In this document: piece after piece, positions 1 to 5,394 of the stretch | How the letters are laid out: each line of letters starts with the position of its first letter | How positions within the stretch are numbered: the stretch's first letter is position 1 | DNA from: Desulfotignum sp. | Lineage (GTDB): Bacteria; Desulfobacterota; Desulfobacteria; Desulfobacterales; Desulfobacteraceae | Direction of reading: 5' to 3' | Assembly: GCA_011390235.1 (NCBI GenBank) | Contig: JAABSS010000300.1 | Location: 1 to 11,823, forward strand | Length of the DNA: 11,823 nt | The notes under the pieces: model-generated | What the model was told of the DNA's origin: nothing | The model's database searches: none | What the model saw: only the letters and a program-made list of their open reading frames with translations | Made by a program: the position numbers and the translations under genes

Positions 1-225
1 ATGTTTTTCTTTTCCGGCATTGTGTTCCCGCTGGAAAACCTGCCTGAATTTGCCCAGTGGATTGCGGCAGTTTTCCCGTTAATGCACGCGGTCAGGCTGG
101 TGAGGGCATTTTGTTTCAACAGTTTTGACCCGGGGTTATTTTTCAATCTGGCTTACATGATCATCTTTACATTCTTGTTCGGGAGCATGGCCATAAGGCG
201 CCTGACACGCCGGATTGTCAACTGA
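1..225 (+). CDS. ABC-2 type transporter permease, C-terminal fragment (5' end outside window)
   Basis: This is the 3' end of a membrane permease of the ABC-2 type (NodJ/DrrB-like). The frame is open from base 1. The methionine at base 1 is very unlikely to be the real start, because it lies inside the conserved FFSGIVFPLENLP segment that is followed by FPLMHAVRLVRA, a pair of motifs typical of the last third of such permeases. Two hydrophobic stretches are visible, around residues 1-30 and 47-66, and the protein ends in a basic tail (RRLTRRIVN) as expected on the cytoplasmic side. Family members export polysaccharide, lipo-oligosaccharide or drug substrates together with an ATPase subunit; the ATPase is not in the window and the substrate cannot be inferred. 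The next gene starts 67 bp downstream on the same strand with no terminator between them, so cotranscription is likely. Confidence 0.85.
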   Translation: MFFFSGIVFPLENLPEFAQWIAAVFPLMHAVRLVRAFCFNSFDPGLFFNLAYMIIFTFLFGSMAIRRLTRRIVN

Positions 226-292
226 GACATTTATTATGACCAGAAAACTGACATAGGAAGAGTTGGAAGCCGGAAAATAATGGAGGAGCAGT

Positions 293-1048
293 ATGCCGGG
301 AGTTCAAGGACGGATAACACTGGTAACGGGGGCGGGGCGCGGCATCGGCCGGGTGACGGCTGAACTGCTGGCATCCCGTGGTGCACGGGTCATGGCGGTT
401 GCACGCAGTGAAAATGAATTGCAATCTTTGGGAATGGACTTTGTTGCAGCAGATCTGGGCACACCTGAAGGTTGTGCCCTTGCAGTAAAGGAAACACACG
501 ACCGCCTGGGCCCTGTATCGATCCTGGTGTGCAACCATGGTATCGGCTCGGCCCATGAGCGGGTGATCTGGAAGCAGAAACCGGATCTGTGGCGAAAAAC
601 CATGCGCATCAACCTGGATGGCCCATATTATCTGTCACGAATCGTTGTCAAAGACATGATTGAACAGGGCTATGGCCGGCTTGTGTTCACCAGTTCCACG
701 GCCGGACAGAAGGCGGAATATGCCGGCAGCGCATATACCAGCTCCAAACACGGCCTTCTGGGCCTGATGCGGTCGATTGCCCTGGATGCCGGTTCCCATG
801 GCGTAACATCCAACGCGGTCCTGCCCGGATGGGTCCGAACGCCAATGGCAGAGGCTTCCGCTGCAGCCGAAGCCGCGCAGCAGGGTATCACCCTGGATGA
901 GGTATGGGCACAAAGAGCGGCGCTTTACCCGGCGGGCCGGGTGGTGACACCCGCAGAGGTGGCTGAGGTGATCGCCTTTCTGGCATCTGAAGAATCCAGC
1001 GGTGTCAACGGAGAGGCCATCACTGTGGCCCTCGGCGGACTGGTTTGA
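293..1048 (+). CDS. SDR-family NAD(P)-dependent oxidoreductase
   Basis: Classical short-chain dehydrogenase/reductase of 251 residues, the usual size. It has the dinucleotide-binding TGAGRGIG motif (residues 12-19), an Arg at residue 38 after the second beta strand that suggests NADP(H) preference, Asp54-Leu55 for the adenine ring, and NHG (81-83) in place of the common NAG. The catalytic set is Asn107, Ser135, Tyr148 and Lys152 (YTSSK). The end, GEAITVALGG, matches the family's C-terminal segment but has Leu where many members have Asp. Start choice: the ATG lies 4 nt after GGAGGAG (282-288), a strong ribosome binding site. The substrate is unknown; 3-oxoacyl-ACP reductase-like or sugar/alcohol dehydrogenase roles are all possible. 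The gene follows the permease on the same strand and is closed by a terminator at 1102-1138, so it is probably the last gene of that operon. Confidence 0.93.
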   Translation: MPGVQGRITLVTGAGRGIGRVTAELLASRGARVMAVARSENELQSLGMDFVAADLGTPEGCALAVKETHDRLGPVSILVCNHGIGSAHERVIWKQKPDLWRKTMRINLDGPYYLSRIVVKDMIEQGYGRLVFTSSTAGQKAEYAGSAYTSSKHGLLGLMRSIALDAGSHGVTSNAVLPGWVRTPMAEASAAAEAAQQGITLDEVWAQRAALYPAGRVVTPAEVAEVIAFLASEESSGVNGEAITVALGGLV

Positions 1049-1067
1049 ACAAAAATTCTTACGCATT

Positions 1068-1087
1068 CTCGCTCCTTCAGGAACGAG
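1068..1087 (-). other. Stem-loop after the SDR stop, better paired on the minus strand
   Basis: CTCGTTCC pairs with GGAGCGAG around a TGAA loop when read on the minus strand, giving 8 bp with one T-G wobble. The plus-strand RNA has a C-A mismatch at that place. On the minus strand a run of five T (5056-5052 equivalent here at 1056-1052) lies about 12 nt beyond the stem, too far for a textbook terminator. It may help stop transcripts arriving from the convergent MFS gene. Confidence 0.3.
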
Positions 1088-1101
1088 TCAAGCCAGTGAT
1101 T

Positions 1102-1138
1102 GAGGCCCCTTGCGGCCGGTCAGGGCCTTTGATTTTTT
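1102..1138 (+). terminator. Rho-independent terminator of the SDR operon
   Basis: AGGCCC (1103-1108) pairs with GGGCCT (1123-1128) as a perfect 6-bp GC-rich stem, extended by a G-T wobble at 1102/1129. After a few bases it is followed by six T (1133-1138). It lies 54 bp after the SDR stop codon and on the right strand. The loop (14 nt) is longer than usual and contains a competing GGCC/GGCC pairing, which lowers certainty. Confidence 0.6.
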
Positions 1139-1201
1139 AACACTTTTTGGATTTAGAGGCCTGCGTTGGTTCTCGATATACTGCGTAACGATCTCAACGA
1201 A

Positions 1202-1227
1202 CCGGCATATGTCGGAACCTGTGCCGG
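1202..1227 (-). other. Stem-loop just downstream of the MFS gene stop
   Basis: CCGGCA and TGCCGG form a perfect 6-bp stem with a 14-nt loop, 10 bp beyond the MFS stop codon on the minus strand. No T run follows, so it is not a standard intrinsic terminator; it could protect the 3' end of the mRNA. The rest of the 1049-1237 gap holds nothing else I can support. Confidence 0.3.
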
Positions 1228-1237
1228 AATCGCTTTG

Positions 1238-2494
1238 TCAATCGGCGATCCGTGCCACCAGAATAACCCCCAGGACTGCTGCCAGGCCCATGGAAGCAAA
1301 GGTGATGCCCCAGGAAACCACTGTATGACCGCCGCCAAAAATATCCAGGACCCACCCGGCTGCAATGGTGCCCAGGGCAGCGGCACCAAATCCGCCCAAA
1401 GACTGCAGCGCCATGGTAGCGCCCCGCAGGTCCGGCCGGGCCGCAGTAATGACTCCTGCGTGGATGGCGGCGGAGTCCCCCTGAAAAAAGATGGTGTACA
1501 CGATGCACAGCACTGCCACCCAGGCAGGATCCAGCCCGGCGCTGAACCCGATGGTCACTGACATCAGCCCGGACACCCCCATAATCAGCATCACCATGGT
1601 TTTGCGGGGGAACCGCACCGCCAGTTCGGCCCCGGCAATGCTTGCCAGCATGCCGGCGATCCCGGCCACAGCCATGACCGTGGTTGGGATCAGCAGATTT
1701 TCGGAACCGGGATGCAGGGACAGGTTGAAGGCCATGAACCCCACCAGCCAGGCCCGGGCCGCAAACATCTCCCAGGTGTGGCACATATAGGCCAGAATAT
1801 AGGCCCGGACATTGCGGTTCTGCCACACCGGCCGGAAATCCAGGATATGACGTTTGATGGTAGCAGAAGATGCGGGTGGCGGTACCGGTTTCAGTACTGC
1901 CGCTGCCAGCACCAGGGCCAGACCGGATCCGGCAGCGGCCGCAGCAAATGCGGTTTCCCATCCCCACCCATCAAACAGCTTTCCGGTGACAAAAAAAGAT
2001 CCGCTCATGCCCAGGCCGAAACAGGCGGTGTAAAAAGCGATGCTCCGGGGCTGGGCAGACGGATCCAGCCGGTCCATGAGGGCCTTGAGCCCGGGAACAA
2101 AGGTGCCGGCCAGGGAAATGCCGCACAGGGCACGGAAGAGAAGTGCCGACCAGAACCCGCCGGCCAGCCAGGCAAACCCCAGGTTGGATATGATACCGAT
2201 AATGCAGCCGGCCAGGTAGATCCGCAGGGCATCCATCCGGTCGGTGAGGCTGGTGAGCAGCGGCACCGCCGCTGTGTATCCGATAAAATAGATCCCGTTG
2301 ATCCACCCGGCCTGGTTGCCGGACAACTCCCAGATCTGCATAAAATGGGGCAGCAGCGCAGGAAAGGCAAACACCCCCAGCATGCCGGCCACCTCGGCCA
2401 CGCACAGACACACCACCGGTACTACCGGGTGTGTTTTGCCGCCGGCAGGCGGTTGGGGTATCTTTTTTTCTGTCTGTGAATGTGTCATGGTCAT
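1238..2494 (-). CDS. Major facilitator superfamily (MFS) transporter
   Basis: A 418-residue inner-membrane protein with about twelve hydrophobic segments, the normal MFS size. The N-terminal 24 residues are hydrophilic and proline-containing, so cytoplasmic. The loop between helices 2 and 3 has LTSLTDRMDALR, a recognisable form of MFS motif A (GxLxDRxGRR). Helix 4 begins LFRALCGISLAGTFVPG, and a hydrophilic central loop lies around residues 200-225. The substrate cannot be told: nothing in the sequence marks it as sugar, drug or organic-acid specific. The start is the ATG at 2494; a second ATG two codons later is equally possible, since the ribosome binding site is poor (a GGG about 10 nt upstream). 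The gene stands alone, convergent with the SDR gene and divergent from the DUF3047 gene. Confidence 0.92.
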   Translation of the reverse strand: MTMTHSQTEKKIPQPPAGGKTHPVVPVVCLCVAEVAGMLGVFAFPALLPHFMQIWELSGNQAGWINGIYFIGYTAAVPLLTSLTDRMDALRIYLAGCIIGIISNLGFAWLAGGFWSALLFRALCGISLAGTFVPGLKALMDRLDPSAQPRSIAFYTACFGLGMSGSFFVTGKLFDGWGWETAFAAAAAGSGLALVLAAAVLKPVPPPASSATIKRHILDFRPVWQNRNVRAYILAYMCHTWEMFAARAWLVGFMAFNLSLHPGSENLLIPTTVMAVAGIAGMLASIAGAELAVRFPRKTMVMLIMGVSGLMSVTIGFSAGLDPAWVAVLCIVYTIFFQGDSAAIHAGVITAARPDLRGATMALQSLGGFGAAALGTIAAGWVLDIFGGGHTVVSWGITFASMGLAAVLGVILVARIAD

Positions 2495-2541
2495 TGTTTT
2501 GTCCCGGCCCAGTTTCTACTCTGCAATGAATCTTGTCAAAC

Positions 2542-2570
2542 ATAAAATTTGCGGGTACTTTTTTCGTCAA
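2542..2570 (-). promoter_or_regulatory. Candidate promoter for the MFS gene
   Basis: On the minus strand TTGACG (2570-2565) is followed after 17 nt by TTTTAT (2547-2542), a fair sigma70 match of 5/6 and 4/6. Transcription would start near 2535, giving a 5' leader of about 40 nt. A perfect TTGACA at 2539-2534 lies closer but has no good -10 box at 17 nt, so the exact promoter is uncertain. Confidence 0.35.
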
Positions 2571-2595
2571 GGCCTGAACGGCAAGGTGTTATATC

Positions 2596-2624
2596 TTGAC
2601 CAACCTGGTCTGAGTGGATATAAT
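2596..2624 (+). promoter_or_regulatory. Near-consensus sigma70 promoter for the DUF3047 gene
   Basis: TTGACC (2596-2601) and TATAAT (2619-2624) are separated by exactly 17 nt, an 11/12 match to the housekeeping consensus. Transcription should start near 2631, 28 nt before the ATG at 2659. This also rules out the in-frame GTG at 2614 as a start codon, because that GTG lies upstream of the transcription start. Confidence 0.75.
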
Positions 2625-2658
2625 TTGTTTGGTTATCCATCAAAAATGCAAGGGGGAA

Positions 2659-3519
2659 ATGGACATTATCACATTTAAAAACGTATCCAAAACCTGCAGG
2701 ACCGATGAAACCACAGCCCTGAACCTGATCGGGTCTCAAACTTTACAAAGAACTGCACCGGCATGCCTTGGGAAAAGCCGTGTAATGCCATTTGTTCTGG
2801 TCCTGGTGATATTTTTTTTTCTGAGTATTGTCACTGATCCAGCATACACGGATCAACTGGTCATAGGCGATTTTTCACAACTGGCGCCCGGCGAAGACCT
2901 GCCGGATGCCTGGGAGCCGATGACCTTTGACAACATTGACCGCCATACAAGATATACACTGATAAAAGACAATGGCAGAACCGTTATCAAGGCCCGCAGC
3001 AAGAATGCAGCTTCCGGCATGATCTGCACTTTGCAGGTGGATCCCACAGCATATCCAGTGATAAAATGGCAATGGAAAATTGATCATGTGCTGGAAAAAG
3101 CAGATATGACATCCAAAAAAGGCGATGATTATGCTGCCCGTATCTATGTGGCATTTGCCTTTGACCCGGATACTGCAAGCTTTTGGGAGCGGACACGGCA
3201 CAAAAGTGCTGCGCTTTTTTCCCAAAAAGAGGTGCCCGGCACAGCCATAAATTACATATGGGCAAGCAAGGCATCCCCAAATACCATCCTCTCCAATCCC
3301 TATGTTTCAGAATCCATGATGATTGTTGTAAAAAGCGGTAATGCTGATGCCGGAAAATGGATAAGCCAGGAACGGAACATTGTGGAAGACTACAAAAAAG
3401 CTTTTGGCCGGACTCCGCCTGAAATCATCGGTATCGGCATCATGACCGATACCGACGACACCGGCGAAGAGACAACAGGGTATTACGGCCCTATTGCGCT
3501 TTCAGGGTTTTCTCTTTAG
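2659..3519 (+). CDS. DUF3047 domain protein, envelope-anchored or secreted, with an ABC-ATPase-like N-terminal extension
   Basis: The C-terminal 220 residues match the DUF3047 family (PF11249), of unknown function. Recognisable segments, numbered from the ATG at 2659, are IKWQWK (135-140), GDDYAARIYVAF (155-166), INYIWA (197-202), NPY (213-215) and MTDTDDTGE (262-270). A hydrophobic helix (43-60, MPFVLVLVIFFFLSIV) precedes the domain, so it is exported or membrane-anchored; a cleavage site is not obvious. Start choice: ATG 2659 follows the strong promoter and a GGGGG run (2652-2656, only 2 nt away) and gives 286 residues. ATG 2785, directly before the hydrophobic helix, gives 244 residues closer to the usual family size, but has only a weak GGGA site 11 nt upstream. 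The positive charges expected before a signal helix (Lys, Arg at 39 and 41) lie upstream of 2785 and favour the longer form. Residues 1-23 resemble the start of an ABC ATPase. Confidence 0.85.
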   Translation: MDIITFKNVSKTCRTDETTALNLIGSQTLQRTAPACLGKSRVMPFVLVLVIFFFLSIVTDPAYTDQLVIGDFSQLAPGEDLPDAWEPMTFDNIDRHTRYTLIKDNGRTVIKARSKNAASGMICTLQVDPTAYPVIKWQWKIDHVLEKADMTSKKGDDYAARIYVAFAFDPDTASFWERTRHKSAALFSQKEVPGTAINYIWASKASPNTILSNPYVSESMMIVVKSGNADAGKWISQERNIVEDYKKAFGRTPPEIIGIGIMTDTDDTGEETTGYYGPIALSGFSL

Positions 3520-3564
3520 CTGTTAGCTGTTAGCTGTTAGTTTTTAGCTGTTAGCTTTTAGCCG
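3516..3564. repeat. Heptamer tandem repeat, block 1 (seven TTAGCTG-type units)
   Basis: Seven consecutive 7-bp units in exact phase: TTAGCTG at 3516, 3523 and 3530, TTAGTTT at 3537, TTAGCTG at 3544, TTAGCTT at 3551 and TTAGCCG at 3558. All share TTAG. The first unit supplies the TAG stop codon (3517-3519) of the DUF3047 gene. Neighbouring units can form short AGCT stems in RNA. Confidence 0.9.
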
Positions 3565-3593
3565 GGTGTAACCAGCAGGGAACATTGGTAATT

Positions 3594-3635
3594 GTTACTG
3601 GAAGCTGAAAACTGCGTACTGAAGGCTGACGGCTT
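3594..3635. repeat. Degenerate heptamer repeat, block 2 (six NNNRCTG units)
   Basis: Six 7-bp units in phase: GTTACTG, GAAGCTG, AAAACTG, CGTACTG, AAGGCTG, ACGGCTT. The consensus is NNNRCTG, the same CTG-ended frame as block 1, but the two blocks are separated by 29 bp and are 1 bp out of phase. Read on the minus strand both blocks have the form CAGYNNN. A 12-bp AT palindrome (TTTTATATAAAA, 3634-3645) follows. The region lies between convergent genes, and I see no canonical terminator for either. Confidence 0.7.
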
Positions 3636-3661
3636 TTATATAAAATGCTGCTGTGGCGGTT

Positions 3662-5059
3662 TCACACCATGGCATAGGATTTCAGATACCAGGTGGCAAT
3701 ACCGAAATAGATCATGACCCCGCCGACATCAGCCACAGATGTTACAAGAGGCGCACTGGCAGTTGCCGGATCCAGTTTTAAACGAATGAGCAGAAACGGC
3801 AGGGACATGCCCAGAAGGCTGCCGAACACCACCACGCATACCATGGCCAGGGCCACGATCACCGCCACATCAACGCCCCCCCGGAAAACACCGATAAAGG
3901 ACACGGCAATTCCCATGCACAACCCGATACACAAAGCAATGGTGATCTCTTTTCCCACCAGGCGGAACCAGTCTTTCATCATGACATCTCCGATGGCCAG
4001 GGCCCGCACCATCAGGGTGGCGGACTGGGCACCGGCATTGCCGCCGCTGCCGATGAGCAGGGGAAGAAAGAAAACCAGGGCCACTGTTGCCTGAATGGTG
4101 TCTTCATAATAGGCAATACCGGCCCCGGAAAAAATATTCATGAATACCAGGGCCAAAAGCCAGGGCAGCCGTTTTTGAATCAGCAGCCAGGGGCTTGCAT
4201 CCCGCAGCCCGATATCCACCAGGTCTTCAGGCCCCGGGCCTGAGCTGATGGAGCCCATCCGGTGAAAGTCTTCAGTGGCCTCTTCTTCAATGACATCATG
4301 GACATCGTCAAAGGTGATAATCCCCACAAGGGCATTGTTGCCGTTGGTGACCGGCATGGCCAGAAGGTCGTATTTGGCCATCTGCCGGGCCACCTCTTCC
4401 TGGTCATCGTTGACATTGGCATGAACCGGATCACGGCGCATAATTTTTGAAATTTTCACCGTGGGCCTGGCCAGGATAAGCTCCCGCAGGGACACCAGCC
4501 CCAGCAGCCGCCGCTGGGAATCAATGACATAAGAATAATAGATGGTTTCCTTGTCAGGGGCTTCCAGACGGAGCTTATCAATGGCCTGGCGGGCGGTGAG
4601 ATCAGGTGAAAGGGTGGCATATTCGCTGGTCATCAAAGCCCCGGCTGTATCTTCTTCATAGGAACTGAGCCTGCGGATATCTTCCCGCTCGGTTCTGGCC
4701 AGCAGGCGCAAAAGGATCTCGCTGCTCTCCTCAGGCATGGACTGCAGCAGATCCACCCTGTCATCAGAAGACATCCTGGTGATTACCAGGGCCAGCACGT
4801 CATTGGAAAGCTCTCTGGCAATCTCCCGCTGGTCGTCATAATCCATATGCACCAGGACATCTGCACAGCAGGCCGGTGTCATCCGTGAAAACACCGACAC
4901 CAGCAGCTCTATATCGTCAATTTCAGACAACCGTGCTGCAAAATCGGCAGGATGTTCGGTTTCACACAGTGTGGCAAGCACCTGTTCATCAATGTGATCA
5001 GGTACACCACCCTGTCCGGGCACAAAAAGATTATCCGGCAATTTAAGGGATTGGTTCAC
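3662..5059 (-). CDS. mgtE: Magnesium transporter MgtE
   Basis: Mg2+-gated Mg2+ channel of the inner membrane, 465 residues. Order of domains: N-terminal helical MgtE_N domain (about 30-135), a pair of CBS domains (about 145-262) that sense cytoplasmic Mg2+, and a five-helix membrane domain (about 290-465). Family signatures in the membrane domain are GSGGNAGAQS (337-346) and DPATASAPLVTSVADVGG (430-447); Asp430 is the likely pore aspartate. Start choice: the GTG at 5059 lies 7 nt after a perfect AAGGAGG (5073-5067); an upstream in-frame TTG at 5089 has no ribosome binding site. A strong promoter about 290 bp upstream, a short reading frame and hairpins in the leader suggest post-initiation control. 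cmoB lies upstream on the same strand with no terminator between, so readthrough from cmoAB is possible. Confidence 0.95.
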   Translation of the reverse strand: MNQSLKLPDNLFVPGQGGVPDHIDEQVLATLCETEHPADFAARLSEIDDIELLVSVFSRMTPACCADVLVHMDYDDQREIARELSNDVLALVITRMSSDDRVDLLQSMPEESSEILLRLLARTEREDIRRLSSYEEDTAGALMTSEYATLSPDLTARQAIDKLRLEAPDKETIYYSYVIDSQRRLLGLVSLRELILARPTVKISKIMRRDPVHANVNDDQEEVARQMAKYDLLAMPVTNGNNALVGIITFDDVHDVIEEEATEDFHRMGSISSGPGPEDLVDIGLRDASPWLLIQKRLPWLLALVFMNIFSGAGIAYYEDTIQATVALVFFLPLLIGSGGNAGAQSATLMVRALAIGDVMMKDWFRLVGKEITIALCIGLCMGIAVSFIGVFRGGVDVAVIVALAMVCVVVFGSLLGMSLPFLLIRLKLDPATASAPLVTSVADVGGVMIYFGIATWYLKSYAMV

Positions 5060-5066
5060 GGCCCTG

Positions 5067-5073
5067 CCTCCTT
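5067..5073 (-). promoter_or_regulatory. Shine-Dalgarno that fixes the mgtE start
   Basis: AAGGAGG on the minus strand, 7 nt before the GTG at 5059. It is fully complementary to the 16S rRNA tail and is the reason for preferring GTG over the earlier in-frame TTG. A hairpin (5080-5104) ends 6 nt upstream of it. Confidence 0.85.
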
Positions 5074-5079
5074 GTATAT

Positions 5080-5118
5080 GGCCCGCCAAAAAGACAGGCA
5101 GGCCGGAGGGGTTGGCCT
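5080..5118 (-). promoter_or_regulatory. Two mutually exclusive hairpins in the mgtE leader
   Basis: In minus-strand RNA the segment GGCC(U) at 5104-5100 has two partners. Upstream, AGGCC (5118-5114) pairs with GGCCT (5104-5100), a 5-bp stem followed 7 nt later by five U (5092-5088), which is weakly terminator-like. Downstream, GGCCTGCC (5104-5097) pairs with GGCGGGCC (5087-5080), an 8-bp stem with one U-G wobble that places the U run in its loop and ends next to the mgtE ribosome binding site. Both cannot form at once. The pairings are seen in the sequence; a regulatory switch is inference. Confidence 0.35.
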
Positions 5119-5129
5119 TCAGGGTAAAA

Positions 5130-5264
5130 TCAGGGCATATCGGTTTTACACCGGAATGCCGTGTTTTCCGAACCTGTCGTTAACAGCGGGATTTCATGAA
5201 AATGTTTTTTTTCACCAAAAATTACAGACATCGATAAGTGAGGACTACCACCTTCGTCATCCAT
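5130..5264 (-). CDS. Small ORF (44 codons) in the mgtE leader, possible leader peptide
   Basis: An uncharacterised reading frame of 44 amino acids lies wholly inside the mgtE leader, ending 70 nt before the mgtE GTG. Its ATG at 5264 is preceded by GAGGA (5276-5272) at a 7-nt spacing, a plausible ribosome binding site; another in-frame ATG at 5270 is too close to that site. The peptide begins MDDEGGSP, with three acidic residues directly after the start, and has one Cys and no membrane segment. Its codons (GGT, AGT, TTA, TCG) are unlike the GC-rich codon choice of neighbouring genes, which argues for a recent, transferred or non-protein role. The last codons lie in a two-part hairpin (5134-5160). 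I do not recognise homology. It could be a regulatory leader peptide, a real small protein, or chance. Confidence 0.4.
   Translation of the reverse strand: MDDEGGSPHLSMSVIFGEKKHFHEIPLLTTGSENTAFRCKTDMP
5134..5160 (-). other. Hairpin over the end of the mgtE leader ORF
   Basis: GGCAT (5134-5138) pairs with ATGCC (5156-5160) and CGGT (5141-5144) pairs with ACCG (5150-5153), giving 9 bp interrupted by a 2x2 internal loop. It covers the last codons of the 44-codon frame, so ribosomes finishing that frame would melt it. Confidence 0.4.
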
Positions 5265-5313
5265 TCTCATATCCTCGTCATAAAACAGTTAACATCGGTC
5301 TTTCACATGATCA

Positions 5314-5334
5314 TCATGCAAAAAATTCGCATGA
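5314..5334 (-). promoter_or_regulatory. Inverted repeat just downstream of the mgtE promoter
   Basis: TCATGC (5314-5319) and GCATGA (5329-5334) form a perfect 6-bp inverted repeat with a 9-nt A/T-rich centre. It begins about 8 nt after the predicted transcription start near 5342. It could be a repressor operator or a 5'-end stem-loop in the mgtE mRNA; the sequence does not decide. Confidence 0.35.
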
Positions 5335-5348
5335 CACAAAAACATCTA

Positions 5349-5377
5349 ATGATACAGATAATGCCTTTGCCTGTCAA
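5349..5377 (-). promoter_or_regulatory. Strong sigma70 promoter for mgtE
   Basis: On the minus strand TTGACA (5377-5372) is followed after exactly 17 nt by TATCAT (5354-5349), matching 6/6 and 5/6 of the consensus. It begins 18 bp beyond the cmoB stop. Transcription from near 5342 would give mgtE a leader of about 280 nt. The rest of the 5060-5394 gap is described by the leader ORF and hairpins. Confidence 0.7.
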
Positions 5378-5394
5378 ATAAATTTCAAAATCTT

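Noticed and set aside
226..292. Promoter for the SDR gene (CTGACA near 248)
   Set aside because: The only AT-rich -10 candidate is about 21 nt away; cotranscription with the permease is simpler.
1712..2479. 255-codon plus-strand open frame opposite the MFS gene
   Set aside because: Hydrophilic, low-complexity mirror of a membrane protein; no domain and no upstream signals.
2534..2539. Perfect TTGACA on the minus strand before the MFS gene
   Set aside because: No acceptable -10 box at 16-18 nt (GAAACT at 17 nt); kept only as part of the uncertain promoter region.
2614..2658. In-frame GTG extension of the DUF3047 gene
   Set aside because: The GTG lies between the -35 and -10 boxes of a near-consensus promoter, so it would not be on the mRNA.
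3516..3635. Possible CRISPR array
   Set aside because: Units are 7 bp in direct tandem without spacers; this is a short tandem repeat.
5060..5089. TTG start at 5089 for mgtE, adding ten residues
   Set aside because: No ribosome binding site, and the added codons overlap the perfect Shine-Dalgarno that serves the GTG at 5059.
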